From Bacillota bacterium (GTDB taxonomy: Bacteria > Bacillota_A > Clostridia > Lachnospirales > Lachnospiraceae): 34,406 nt of DNA. The translations under genes and the position numbers were made by a program. This document shows, in pieces, positions 1-8,704 of the stretch (positions are counted from its first letter, which is position 1; each line of letters begins with the position of its first letter). The notes beneath the pieces were generated by a model that saw only the letters and a list, made by a program, of their open reading frames with translations, was not told where the DNA came from and searched no databases. The stretch spans positions 1 through 34,406 of the forward strand of contig JAEZSL010000188.1 in assembly GCA_023443925.1 (NCBI GenBank), written 5' to 3'.

Positions 1-288
1 AATCAACAGAAAGTAATTATCGGAAAATGGCTTGCAGCAAATTCGGAATTAATTATTTTTGATGAACCAACCCGGGGAATTGATGTAGGTGCTAAATCTG
101 AAATTTACAAGCTGATGAATGAGGTTATAGCAAATGGAAAAACAATTCTGCTGATTTCATCAGAAATGGAAGAATTAATGGGTATGTCAGATCGAATTAT
201 TGTTTTGGCGGAAGGCCGGGTTACCGGTGAATTAAAAAAAGAGGAATTTGATCAGAACACCATAATGAAAATGGCATCCGCCGTTTAG
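1..288 (+). CDS. Sugar ABC transporter ATP-binding protein, C-terminal fragment
   Basis: The reading frame is open from the first base and ends at TAG 286-288, giving the last 95 residues of an ATPase. It carries the Walker B and D-loop segment IIFDEPTRGIDVG, followed by SSEMEEL and SDRIIVLAEGRV. This arrangement is typical of the second nucleotide-binding half of RbsA/MglA/AraG-type carbohydrate importers, which have two fused ATPase domains. The protein would act at the inner face of the membrane, powering the permease encoded directly downstream. The gene starts outside the window, so its length, first ATPase domain and promoter cannot be judged. The family call is secure. The transported sugar is inferred only from the dehydrogenase and kinase that follow. 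Confidence 0.93.
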   Translation, partial: NQQKVIIGKWLAANSELIIFDEPTRGIDVGAKSEIYKLMNEVIANGKTILLISSEMEELMGMSDRIIVLAEGRVTGELKKEEFDQNTIMKMASAV

Positions 289-332
289 GAGGTAAAGTTT
301 GAAAGTTCCTTTCAAACTAATTATTAAAGCAG

Positions 333-354
333 TAACGCAGACAGGTCTGCGTTA
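333..354. promoter_or_regulatory. Perfect dyad / intercistronic hairpin before the permease start
   Basis: TAACGCAGAC (333-342) and GTCTGCGTTA (345-354) are perfect inverted repeats separated by AG. As RNA this gives an 8-bp stem with a 6-nt loop, ending 3 nt before the AGGAGG at 358-363 that serves ATG 371. It could stabilise or limit translation of the permease cistron. As DNA it could be an operator. Confidence 0.6.
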
Positions 355-370
355 TGCAGGAGGTATAAAA

Positions 371-1318
371 ATGAAAAGCACAGTTCTAAATATATTTAAG
401 GAGAAGGCAATCTGGATTGTATTTATTATCCTGTTTATTGCTTTTTCACTGGCAAATCCCAGATTCCTTTCATCGAATAATTTATTTACAATAGCACGAC
501 AGGTATCCATGTTAGGCATAGCGTCTATTGGCATGACTTTTGTTATATTGATTGCCGGAATCGACCTTTCCGTAGGATCACTGATTACACTGGTGAATAT
601 TGTAGCGGCATATTTAATGGTAAAAATGGGTTTTGGTATGGTCACTGCGGTTATTTTAGCATTGATAATGTCTATGTTAGTCGGCATTCTGAACGGCTTT
701 TTGATATCGTCAATTGGTATTCCTGCCATTATTGCAACCTTTGCAACCCAGATTGTGTTTGAAGGTGCCTCCTATCTTATATGCGGCGGTACACCAATCT
801 ATGGATTTGATGAAAGATTTAAAGTAATCGGACAGGGTTATCTGGGGCCGGTACCGGTACCGGTTATTATCATGATAGTTTGCTTTGCGGCCGGCTCGTT
901 TATTTTAAATAAAAGTTATTTTGGCAGGTATTTTTATGCCGTGGGCGGTAATGAAGAAGCTGCCAAGCTGTCCGGTATCCGGGTAGGCCGCACAAAGTAT
1001 CTGGTTTATGCATTATCCGGCCTGTTTGCAGGTCTTGCCGGTATTGTAATGTTGTCCCGTACTAATTCGGCACAGCCTACAGCCGGTATGGGCTATGAAT
1101 TTGATGTTATTACCTGTGTTGTACTGGGCGGAGTTTCCATATCCGGTGGTTTTGGTAAAATGTCAAATGTAGTAGCCGGTGTATTAATTATCGGTATACT
1201 TACTAACGGTATGGTACTTTTAAATGTAAGCACCTATATGCAGATGATCGTAAAAGGTGTCGTACTCGCATTGGCGGTAGGCTTTGACAGCCTCCAGAAG
1301 AAACGGGCACTTACCTAA
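371..1318 (+). CDS. Sugar ABC transporter permease (RbsC/AraH-like, BPD_transp_2)
   Basis: This 315-residue, highly hydrophobic protein has about eight to ten membrane segments and the family signature EAAKLSGI in a cytoplasmic loop, as in ribose, xylose and arabinose importer permeases. ATG 371 is preceded by AGGAGG at 358-363 with 7-nt spacing and gives the usual family length. An in-frame TTG at 299 also has AGGAGG (287-292) with 6-nt spacing and would add 24 residues (MKVPFKLIIK...) that do not look like family sequence. Translation from TTG would have to pass through the hairpin at 333-354. The gene follows the ATPase gene by 82 nt (10 nt if the TTG is used) and sits in the same apparent operon as the dehydrogenase and kinase. 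Confidence 0.92.
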   Translation: MKSTVLNIFKEKAIWIVFIILFIAFSLANPRFLSSNNLFTIARQVSMLGIASIGMTFVILIAGIDLSVGSLITLVNIVAAYLMVKMGFGMVTAVILALIMSMLVGILNGFLISSIGIPAIIATFATQIVFEGASYLICGGTPIYGFDERFKVIGQGYLGPVPVPVIIMIVCFAAGSFILNKSYFGRYFYAVGGNEEAAKLSGIRVGRTKYLVYALSGLFAGLAGIVMLSRTNSAQPTAGMGYEFDVITCVVLGGVSISGGFGKMSNVVAGVLIIGILTNGMVLLNVSTYMQMIVKGVVLALAVGFDSLQKKRALT

Positions 1319-1414
1319 AGGTCATAAAGAATTTTACAGCTTATATAATAGAATAGCAGTTACCAGGCACCGGCTGGCGCCATTAAAATTTATCATGTAA
1401 AGGAGAATATAAAA

Positions 1415-2191
1415 ATGGGAATTATAGAAAGAATGCGGTTGGACGGGAAAGTATCGTTTGTAACAGGCGGAGCACGGGGAATCGGCAAGGCAATCGCCGA
1501 AGCTCTTGCGGAAGCTGGAAGTCATGTTGCTATTGTGGATGTGGATATCGACGAGTCATTAAAGACCGCAGAAGAAATCGCAGCTGCAACAGGCGTTAAA
1601 ACAATTGCAGTAAAAACGGATGTTACAAGTCAGGCTGAAGTGGATGATATGATTGCCACGATATTAAAAGAATTCGGCAGAATCGATGCTGCTTTTTGCA
1701 ATGCAGGTATATGCATGAATATTCCGGCGGAAGAGATGACTCTTGAACAGTTTAAAAAAGTAATCGACATCAACTTAACCGGTGTCTTCCTAACTTCACA
1801 GGCTGCTGCAAAAGTTATGTTAGAACAAGGCAAAGGTTCCATTATCAATACGGCCTCCATGTCCGGCCATATTGTCAATGTACCACAGCCCCAATGCTCT
1901 TATAATGCATCAAAAGCAGGTGTAATACAGCTGACCAAATCCATGGCAATTGAATTTGCGAAACGGGGTGTCAGGGTCAACAGCATCAGCCCCGGATATA
2001 TCGGAACAGAGCTTACACTGAATTCTCCCAATCTGAAGCCTTTAATCGAGAAATGGAATGCTATGGCACCTTTAGGCAGAATGGGCCGCACGGATGAACT
2101 TCAGGCCATAGCCGTATATCTGGCAGGAGACACCAGTGACTTTACCACCGGGTCCGACTTTATTATAGACGGAGCTTTCACCTGTTTCTAA
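1415..2191 (+). CDS. Short-chain dehydrogenase/reductase, probable sugar alcohol dehydrogenase
   Basis: The 258-residue protein has the full length of a classical SDR. It shows the Rossmann motif TGGARGIG at residues 17-24, the NAG motif, and the catalytic pair in YNASK (Tyr163, Lys167) with an upstream Ser in NTAS. It should oxidise or reduce a hydroxyl group with NAD(P) in the cytoplasm. ATG 1415 has AAAGGAG about 9 nt upstream. It lies between a sugar permease and a ribulokinase, so oxidation of a pentitol such as arabitol or ribitol to a pentulose is the natural inference, but substrate cannot be read from the sequence. The 96-bp gap before it contains a TATAAT (1344-1349) without a good -35 box, so an internal promoter is possible but weak. 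Confidence 0.88.
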   Translation: MGIIERMRLDGKVSFVTGGARGIGKAIAEALAEAGSHVAIVDVDIDESLKTAEEIAAATGVKTIAVKTDVTSQAEVDDMIATILKEFGRIDAAFCNAGICMNIPAEEMTLEQFKKVIDINLTGVFLTSQAAAKVMLEQGKGSIINTASMSGHIVNVPQPQCSYNASKAGVIQLTKSMAIEFAKRGVRVNSISPGYIGTELTLNSPNLKPLIEKWNAMAPLGRMGRTDELQAIAVYLAGDTSDFTTGSDFIIDGAFTCF

Positions 2192-2210
2192 TACTTTAAG
2201 GAGGATCAGA

Positions 2211-3890
2211 ATGAAAAAATATACCATCGGTATCGATTATGGTACCTTATCCGGACGGGCAGTCTTAGTGGATGTTGAAAACGGGGAAGAGATCTGTTTT
2301 TCTGTTTCGGAATACAAACACGGAGTTATGGATGAATACTTACCCGGCTCCACCCTTCGTCTGCCGCCTGAAACCGCCCTGCAGCACCCGGAGGATTATC
2401 TGGAAGTATTAAGAACCACGGTGCCCAAAGTGCTGGAACTGGGGAAAATCAGTAAAGAACAGGTGATTGGAATCGGCGTTGATTTTACCTCCTGTACCGT
2501 ACTCCCGGTAGATAAAAACGGTACACCGCTGTGTTTTTTGGAAGAATTTAAAAACCGGCCCCACGCCTATGTCAAGCTGTGGAAGCATCATGCCGCCCAG
2601 GCTCAGGCTGACCGTTTTAATGAAGTTGCCCATCAAAGACAGGAAAAATTTATGGGTCGTTACGGCGACAGAATGTCTTCTGAGTGGGTGGTTCCCAAGG
2701 CAATGCAGATCTTAAAGGAAGATGAAGAAATTTATAACGCTATGGATGGTTTTATCGAAGCAGGCGACTGGATTGTCTGGATGTTAACCGGAGAAGAAAA
2801 GCGCAGTTTATGCCAGGCCGGTTATAAGGCAGTATGGTCTAAGCAGGACGGGTATCCCTCTAAGGAATTCTTTGCAGCTCTGGCTCCTGGAATGACTGAT
2901 TTTGCAGAAGAAAAGTTAAGAAGTGATATATATGCCACAACCGATTGCGCGGGTTATCTTAGCGAAAAGGCAGCCGTGCTGACCGGTCTTTTAGTAGGAA
3001 CCCCCGTAGCGGTAGCTAACATTGATGCACATGTGGCCCTGCCGGCAGTCAGAATTACGGAACCCGGAAAAATGCTTATGATAATGGGTACCAGTACCTG
3101 CCATATTATGATGAGTAAGGAAGAACATTTTATACCCGGGGTAGGCGGTGTGGTAGAAGACGGTGTGGTTCCCGGCTATTATGCTTATGAAGCAGGCCAG
3201 GCCTGCGTTGGAGACCACTTTGACTGGTTTGTTAAAAACTGTGTACCGGCGGATTACAAAGAGGAAGCGGAAAAGAAAAATATCGGTATCCACAAACTTC
3301 TGGAAGATAAGGTGAAAGACCAGCTGCCGGGAGAAAGCGGACTTATCGCCTTAGACTGGTGGAACGGTAACCGCAGCGTTTTAACCGATGCGGATTTAAG
3401 CGGAATGCTGTTAGGTGCAACTTTACAAACAAAGCCGGAAGAAATCTACCGTGCGTTAATCGAAGCAACGGCATATGGTACAAGAATTATTGTGGAAGCC
3501 TTTGAGGAAGGCGGCGTACCCATTGAAGAACTTTACGCAGCCGGAGGTATCGCACAAAAAAATGAGATGATGATGCAGATTTATGCAGATGTGACCAATA
3601 AGGAAATCCGGATTTCTGCGTCGAAGCAGGCACCGGCTCTTGGTGCCGCGTTATTTGGTGCGGTTGCGGCAGGGGCTGACCGGGGCGGTTATGATTCCAT
3701 TGAAAACGCATCCCTTCATATGGCCAGATTACAGGATAAGATTTATATACCCAATGCAGATTATGTAAAAAGGTATGACACGTTATTTCAGGAGTATAAG
3801 ATTTTACATGACTACTTTGGCAAAGGGGAAAATAATGTTATGAAACGGCTTAAAGTCATTAAAAATAATGCGATGAGGGCTGATAAGTAA
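2211..3890 (+). CDS. araB: Ribulokinase (AraB-type, FGGY family)
   Basis: The 559-residue protein matches the usual length of AraB kinases. The N-terminal ATPase fold opens with [10 protein letters not shown] (residues 7-16), and the second domain contains the [13 protein letters not shown] motif near residue 445, typical of FGGY carbohydrate kinases. The enzyme phosphorylates L-ribulose, and in known members also D-ribulose, ribitol or L-arabitol, at C5. The start ATG 2211 has AAGGAGG 6-8 nt upstream. It follows the SDR by 19 nt and is last in the operon. No isomerase (AraA) or epimerase (AraD) is present in the window. Supply of the pentulose by the adjacent dehydrogenase rather than by an isomerase is an inference from this absence. 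The family call is strong and the physiological substrate is uncertain. Confidence 0.92.
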   Translation: MKKYTIGIDYGTLSGRAVLVDVENGEEICFSVSEYKHGVMDEYLPGSTLRLPPETALQHPEDYLEVLRTTVPKVLELGKISKEQVIGIGVDFTSCTVLPVDKNGTPLCFLEEFKNRPHAYVKLWKHHAAQAQADRFNEVAHQRQEKFMGRYGDRMSSEWVVPKAMQILKEDEEIYNAMDGFIEAGDWIVWMLTGEEKRSLCQAGYKAVWSKQDGYPSKEFFAALAPGMTDFAEEKLRSDIYATTDCAGYLSEKAAVLTGLLVGTPVAVANIDAHVALPAVRITEPGKMLMIMGTSTCHIMMSKEEHFIPGVGGVVEDGVVPGYYAYEAGQACVGDHFDWFVKNCVPADYKEEAEKKNIGIHKLLEDKVKDQLPGESGLIALDWWNGNRSVLTDADLSGMLLGATLQTKPEEIYRALIEATAYGTRIIVEAFEEGGVPIEELYAAGGIAQKNEMMMQIYADVTNKEIRISASKQAPALGAALFGAVAAGADRGGYDSIENASLHMARLQDKIYIPNADYVKRYDTLFQEYKILHDYFGKGENNVMKRLKVIKNNAMRADK

Positions 3891-3896
3891 AGCGTT

Positions 3897-3930
3897 GGGG
3901 TGCTTCATGCATGTGGGGCATCCCATTTTG
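3897..3930 (+). terminator. Probable terminator of the pentulose operon
   Basis: GGGGTGC (3897-3903) can pair with GCATCCC (3918-3924), with one G-T wobble and a 14-nt loop, followed by ATTTTG. The T tract is short, so termination may be partial. It lies 7 nt after the ribulokinase stop. Confidence 0.5.
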
Positions 3931-4125
3931 CTAAAAAAAACCTTTTGATAATGGAATCATAGGAACAAATCTATAAATGCTTATAATTATAAAATGGAAT
4001 GTGCAAATATTTATAATTTGTAAATAAAGTTCATGTAAATATTAATAATTGACAAAAAAATAACACTCTTTTGTTGATATATTGTAAAAATATAATAAAT
4101 AAATATTTATGATATACAAAAAATA

Positions 4126-4134
4126 TGGTATAAT
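4126..4134 (+). promoter_or_regulatory. Extended -10 promoter for the sensory operon
   Basis: TGG followed by TATAAT (4129-4134) forms an extended -10 element with only a poor -35 (TTTATG at 4106-4111). Predicted transcription starts near 4141. That excludes any upstream translation start and supports the GTG at 4187. A TTGACA at 4049-4054 lacks a suitably spaced -10. Confidence 0.55.
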
Positions 4135-4186
4135 GAATATGATTTCGTTCTTTAAATCTATGCTGTTTGTGAAAGGTGTTGAAATA

Positions 4187-5287
4187 GTGCGCGCTAAGTT
4201 GGTCTTATGTATAATAGTATGTCTGATGCTGTTTTCTTCCTGCAATCAGATTAAAACCGGCGGATCTGTTCATAAAGAAGCAGCCGGAGAAAGCGAAAAA
4301 CCTGTAGTGATAGCCTTTGCACATAAAAGCTTTAATTCATATTTCTATACCATAATGAACGAAGCAGTTAAGAAAGCCGTTGAGGAACGGGGCTGGGTTT
4401 TTGAAAGTTCGGTGGCCGATTACGATCCTATGAGGCAGAATCAGCAAATCGTAAATTTCATTAAACAGTCACCGGATGCCATCATAACAACAGCAATTGA
4501 CAGCATATCCATAGAAGAAGTGATTCACAGGGGCAATGACGCGGGTATTCCAATGTGTACCATTGACACCAATGCGGTGGGAGGAAAACTGGCCATCGAT
4601 GTCAGCTTTGATAATTATAAAGCCGGCCAGATGGCGGCAGAGTCCATAGTAGAGCAGCTGATAAAAAAATATGGAACAGCAAAAGGTACGGTTTTTAATG
4701 CTTACGGCGAACTAAGCAGCAATGCCTGGCGGCTTCGTAAGGAAGGCTTTGAATCCGTAATCAGCCGGTATCCGAATATCACCTATCTTCCCAAAGCAAC
4801 CGAAGGAAGACCGGAACTGGTTAAGGAAGAGCTATTAAAGGCCTATGAATCGGGGATTACCATTGATGCCGTGCATGCTTCCAGTGAGCATCCGGGCCGG
4901 GGGCTGGTGGAAGCCCTGCAGGAATCGAACCATTGGTTTCCCTTTTGGGAGGATGGACATGTTATACTGGTTACCATCGATGCGGAGCCGTATTTTGTGG
5001 ACCTGATTAATAAAGGATATGCAGATAGTGCGGTTGCACAGGATGTCATCGCCTACGGTAATATAACGGTTGACCTATTAGCCTCCTATGTACTGGCCGG
5101 AAAAGAGATTCCGGAAGGAGAATATTACAGCGAGGACACATACTGGCAGGTCTGTGATATCAGTATAAAAGATAACCAGGCAAAAGTAACGATTCCGCCT
5201 TATATAATCAATGCCGATAACAGTAACGATGAGAGACAGTGGGCGTATATAGCGGAGAAGTTATGGGGTTTTCAATACAACAAGTAG
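4187..5287 (+). CDS. Sugar-binding lipoprotein, periplasmic binding protein type 1 fold
   Basis: From GTG 4187 the product has 366 residues. It begins with a basic residue pair, a hydrophobic stretch and the lipobox LFSSC, so it should be a lipoprotein on the outer face of the membrane. The mature part has the RbsB/XylF-like binding-protein pattern, including VVIAFAHKSFNSYFYTI and AIITTAIDSISIEEVI. AAAGGTG (4172-4178) is 8 nt before the GTG. An in-frame ATG at 4109 precedes the likely transcription start. No permease or ATPase gene follows. Instead two sensor kinases follow, so the protein probably presents a sugar to the sensors rather than to a transporter. The XylFII-LytS-YesN xylose-sensing system of Clostridium beijerinckii is a known precedent for such a role. 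The ligand is not known from sequence. Confidence 0.85.
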   Translation: MRAKLVLCIIVCLMLFSSCNQIKTGGSVHKEAAGESEKPVVIAFAHKSFNSYFYTIMNEAVKKAVEERGWVFESSVADYDPMRQNQQIVNFIKQSPDAIITTAIDSISIEEVIHRGNDAGIPMCTIDTNAVGGKLAIDVSFDNYKAGQMAAESIVEQLIKKYGTAKGTVFNAYGELSSNAWRLRKEGFESVISRYPNITYLPKATEGRPELVKEELLKAYESGITIDAVHASSEHPGRGLVEALQESNHWFPFWEDGHVILVTIDAEPYFVDLINKGYADSAVAQDVIAYGNITVDLLASYVLAGKEIPEGEYYSEDTYWQVCDISIKDNQAKVTIPPYIINADNSNDERQWAYIAEKLWGFQYNK

Positions 5288-5301
5288 ATTTGGGAGCTGG
5301 C

Positions 5302-7023
5302 ATGATAAGCAGATATCTGGGCAAGATAAAAGAGCAAATTTTAAATAAACTCTACAAATACAGTATATATAGACGCCTGATCTGGTGCTTTATTTGTATG
5401 TTTGTTTTACCCATACTTTTAATCGGCGGGTACAATGCCGTATATTCTTTCTCAAAAAACGAACAGGAAGCAAAGATTTTTCTCCAGGAATCTTCGGCAC
5501 AGATTGCCAATAACATCTCTTATTTTATGTTTTCCCATATGAACCTTCTTGAAGAAGTTGCAACAAACACAGAAATTGTGAAAGACCTTACTGTCTATAA
5601 TTATGTGGACTGGAATAAAAAAAGCGATATAGAAAACCATATACGGCTGGTGCTGGGCAGTACCTTCGGGGCAAGCGGTGCCATTAATGCCTGTGAAATG
5701 GTGACCTTGAACCATACCTATTTTTATTATCCGTCACCGGTTTCAAACGGCGATTTTACTACAAGTAAATTACTCTCGCCGGAAGCTGACCGGGTGCTTA
5801 TGAAAGTAAGCCCCAAAGAAGTTCCCAGCGACCGCAGCAGCTATGTAATACTGACCAGAGGAATTTTTGGCAGTGATAATGTCTGTATTGGAAATATTGT
5901 TGCCGCTTTGGATCTCTCCTATTTTAATAAAGTCTGTTATGAAAACGTAACGGATTTATTAAATGAAGTAATGATTATTGATGAAAACAATATTATTATC
6001 AGTGCCTCCAATGAAGAGCAGGTGGGATCGGTTTTCGGCGGCGATAAAGTGCTTTCCGTATCCATTTCCAAGTCAATTGCAAATACGAATCTCACCATTG
6101 TAAATCACATCGGAATGCAGACACTGCTTAGGTCGGCGTTTATACAGTTTGGCATTACCTTATTTACCGCGGTGCTGTTTGCCGTACTGGCCCTTACTTT
6201 CGCCATATTATTTACAAAAAGTATAAGCGGGCCGGTAAACCGCTTAATGGAGGAAATGAACAAAACAGAAGTAGAAAAATACGTAGAAGACGATGGTGAT
6301 GATGAATACCATACCGTTATCGAAGGTTTTAACAAAATGAGCGGTAATCTCGTTGAAGCCATTAAACGGCAGTATATTATAAAACTGCAGGAAACAAAGC
6401 TGCGGGAACTGAGAAAGGAAGCCGAGTTATCCGCACTGCAGCAGCAGATCAATCCCCACTTTTTATATAACACCCTGGAATCCATCTATTGGAACGGCCA
6501 GTTAGAAGGTGACGAGGACATCAGTGAAATCGTTAGCGCCCTTGGTAATTATCTGAGAGTGATTATTGTAAAAGGAAGAGAGTATGTCACCATTGAGAAC
6601 GAGGTTGAAAGCGTTAATAATTATATATTTTTACAAAATAAGCGATTTGGAAACCGGATTCAAAACAGCTGGGATGTATCTTTGTCCCTGCGCCTTGTAA
6701 AAATAATAAAATTAGCCATTCATCCTATTGTTGAAGATGTTATCTCAACAAATCTGGATGACATTGAAAGCCAGATTGAGCTGAATATCTCCATTGCAGA
6801 GGAATTTGATACAATCCAGGTTGTGATGACGGGGCATGCGGTAGAATATTTCCTGAGTCTGGCCGGTAATCCCAATCGGGATACCAGGGGTATCAGCAGT
6901 GTGGATGAAAGGCTGACCCTTTACTATGGGGATGCATATGGAGTTGTTTTAAACAACAGGCAGGGCGAAATCAAAGTAACCATGCCGGTCTATAAAAACG
7001 ACCAAGGTGAGGGGAAAAAGTGA
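5302..7023 (+). CDS. LytS-like sensor histidine kinase with degenerate ATPase domain
   Basis: The 573-residue protein has a membrane segment near residues 30-50, an extracellular sensor region, a second membrane segment near 280-305, a HAMP-like linker and a His_kinase domain with QQQINPHFLYN (phospho-acceptor His386). The ATPase domain is collinear with the family to its end but has lost key residues. The N-box Asn is Asp479 (IVEDVIST), the DNGxG motif is replaced by MTGHA, and the final GTTV is replaced by GEIKV. It is therefore probably unable to bind ATP normally. ATG 5302 has GGGAG at 5292-5296. Further upstream in-frame starts (GTG 5239, ATG 5263) overlap the lipoprotein gene and have poorer ribosome sites. 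It likely pairs with the intact kinase encoded next. Confidence 0.88.
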   Translation: MISRYLGKIKEQILNKLYKYSIYRRLIWCFICMFVLPILLIGGYNAVYSFSKNEQEAKIFLQESSAQIANNISYFMFSHMNLLEEVATNTEIVKDLTVYNYVDWNKKSDIENHIRLVLGSTFGASGAINACEMVTLNHTYFYYPSPVSNGDFTTSKLLSPEADRVLMKVSPKEVPSDRSSYVILTRGIFGSDNVCIGNIVAALDLSYFNKVCYENVTDLLNEVMIIDENNIIISASNEEQVGSVFGGDKVLSVSISKSIANTNLTIVNHIGMQTLLRSAFIQFGITLFTAVLFAVLALTFAILFTKSISGPVNRLMEEMNKTEVEKYVEDDGDDEYHTVIEGFNKMSGNLVEAIKRQYIIKLQETKLRELRKEAELSALQQQINPHFLYNTLESIYWNGQLEGDEDISEIVSALGNYLRVIIVKGREYVTIENEVESVNNYIFLQNKRFGNRIQNSWDVSLSLRLVKIIKLAIHPIVEDVISTNLDDIESQIELNISIAEEFDTIQVVMTGHAVEYFLSLAGNPNRDTRGISSVDERLTLYYGDAYGVVLNNRQGEIKVTMPVYKNDQGEGKK

Positions 7024-7024
7024 T

Positions 7025-8701
7025 ATGGATGTATTTGTAAAAGCACTTAGAAAGATATCAATACGCAAACGCCTTGCTTATGCCTTTCTTATACTGTGTG
7101 TGGTTCCCATTTCGGTTATGATCATTATCAGTGCCGCGATCGAGTTCATTTATTATAACAATAATCTCAGCAGTAATTATGAAAATTTTGCATACGAATC
7201 CAACATCAGGGTAAACGACGTATTTGAGCAGCTGGAGCTTAAATTTAAATATCTGAAAGAAAATAATGACATTTTAACAGATCTGTATCTGTTTGCAACC
7301 ACACAGGAATATCAGACCGATGGGGTAACCAACCGCATCGAGAATACCATCGCCAGCATTATGTCCACACAGGGTGAGATCGATTATACCTCAGTCTTTT
7401 TGAAGAACGGCACCTCGTTTTTATACAGTAAAGTTCATATAGATATGGAGAAAATCAAGAGCCTCATAAAAGACGATCCGGGCTGGTATTATCTCGATTA
7501 CGGCAGAAAACCGGTGCTTTGCCGTACGGAAAATATAGAGATTGATTATACCATCGGGCTGAAAGCACGGTTTGTGGTATTGATTAATCTGGAAGAAATC
7601 GAAGACATACTGGACAATGCGGTTGGTTCCTCAAAACAAAGAATCGCAATTACCGACAGTGGAGGAAGAATTGTTGCTGGTTCACAGTTTGAGAAATCGG
7701 ATTCGGTATATGAAGTCACCGTACCGATTTCTGATACCGGACTTAGCGTGAAGAATACTTTTAGCAGGGCAAGATATGACTTAAGGGGACTCATTACTAC
7801 AAGCCTGATATTTTTTCTGGTATTAATAGCCTCCGGGGCCACTATTTATCTGGTTAATGAAAGTATTAAGATTCCGTTAAACCGGCTACTGGGACGGATT
7901 GAGCAGATCAATGAGGATGAATTGTTTGTCAGGAAAGAGGAAAGTATTAATGCCGACTCCAAGGATGAGCATGTTATATTAAATAATGTATTTACGTCCA
8001 TGCTTAACCGGCTTAATGAAGTGCTGGAGGAAACCTATATAACCAAGATTAATGAAACTGAACTCAGAACTAGAATAAAGGAACTGGAACTGGTTGCTTT
8101 GCAGCAGCGGATCAATCCCCACTTTTTATACAATTTGCTGGATAATGTATTCTGGATCGCACAAATGAAAAATTATGAAGAAATCGGTGAAATGGTATCT
8201 GCCCTGGGTGAATTTTTTAAGACAAGCGTATCGGAAAAAGGTGCTTTCGTAACTATCCGGACAGAAATTGAAAATGTAAAGAGTTATGTCTGCCTGCAAA
8301 AAATTATGCATAAGAACCAGTTCGTGGAGCAGTGGGATATAGATCCGGAAATCGTGGGGTATAAAACAGTTAAGCTCATTCTGCAGCCGGTTATCGAAAA
8401 TTGTATTGTTCACGGTTTTGAAGGAATGGAGGGAGGCGGTATCATTCATATCACCGGAAGAAAAGAGTCGGATACCATTGTTTTTGAGATAAAGGATAAC
8501 GGCAAAGGCATGGAAATGGATGTCTGCGAAAAGATAAGACTGAAGATGAACAGTACGATTCTTGGAATCGGGGATAGTATTGGTATGAGAAATGTGAATC
8601 AGAGAATAAAGATATACTTTGGCGAACCCTATGGTATAAATATTAAATCCAAAATAAATGAAGGTACAACAGTAAGCCTGTGTATCCCGATTAAGGAGTA
8701 A
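7025..8701 (+). CDS. LytS-like sensor histidine kinase, intact
   Basis: The 558-residue membrane kinase has two transmembrane segments (about residues 16-40 and 255-280), an extracellular sensor region between them, a HAMP-like segment and a His_kinase/HATPase pair. The phospho-acceptor motif QQRINPHFLYN contains His366. ATP-binding residues are intact: N-box VIENCIVHG with Asn459, DNGKGM beginning at Asp491, IGMRNVNQRI, and a terminal GTTVSLCIP. ATG 7025 follows the previous stop by one base and has GAGGGG about 10 nt upstream, suggesting translational coupling. A GTG at 7007 is in frame but lacks a good ribosome site. It should phosphorylate the response regulator encoded next, in response to the lipoprotein and possibly in a mixed dimer with the preceding pseudokinase. 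Confidence 0.93.
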   Translation: MDVFVKALRKISIRKRLAYAFLILCVVPISVMIIISAAIEFIYYNNNLSSNYENFAYESNIRVNDVFEQLELKFKYLKENNDILTDLYLFATTQEYQTDGVTNRIENTIASIMSTQGEIDYTSVFLKNGTSFLYSKVHIDMEKIKSLIKDDPGWYYLDYGRKPVLCRTENIEIDYTIGLKARFVVLINLEEIEDILDNAVGSSKQRIAITDSGGRIVAGSQFEKSDSVYEVTVPISDTGLSVKNTFSRARYDLRGLITTSLIFFLVLIASGATIYLVNESIKIPLNRLLGRIEQINEDELFVRKEESINADSKDEHVILNNVFTSMLNRLNEVLEETYITKINETELRTRIKELELVALQQRINPHFLYNLLDNVFWIAQMKNYEEIGEMVSALGEFFKTSVSEKGAFVTIRTEIENVKSYVCLQKIMHKNQFVEQWDIDPEIVGYKTVKLILQPVIENCIVHGFEGMEGGGIIHITGRKESDTIVFEIKDNGKGMEMDVCEKIRLKMNSTILGIGDSIGMRNVNQRIKIYFGEPYGINIKSKINEGTTVSLCIPIKE

Positions 8702-8704
8702 TAT

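Noticed and set aside
352..729. 125-residue minus-strand frame in the permease gene
   Set aside because: It is antisense to conserved membrane segments of the permease and lacks a ribosome site.
4049..4096. TTGACA at 4049 with TATAAT at 4091 as the sensory operon promoter
   Set aside because: The spacing is 36 nt, far too long; the extended -10 at 4126-4134 is a better candidate.
5302..7023. Frameshift as the cause of the degenerate ATPase domain in the first kinase
   Set aside because: The protein stays collinear with the family after the lost motifs (GISSVDERLTLYYGDAYG), so point decay fits better than a frame change.
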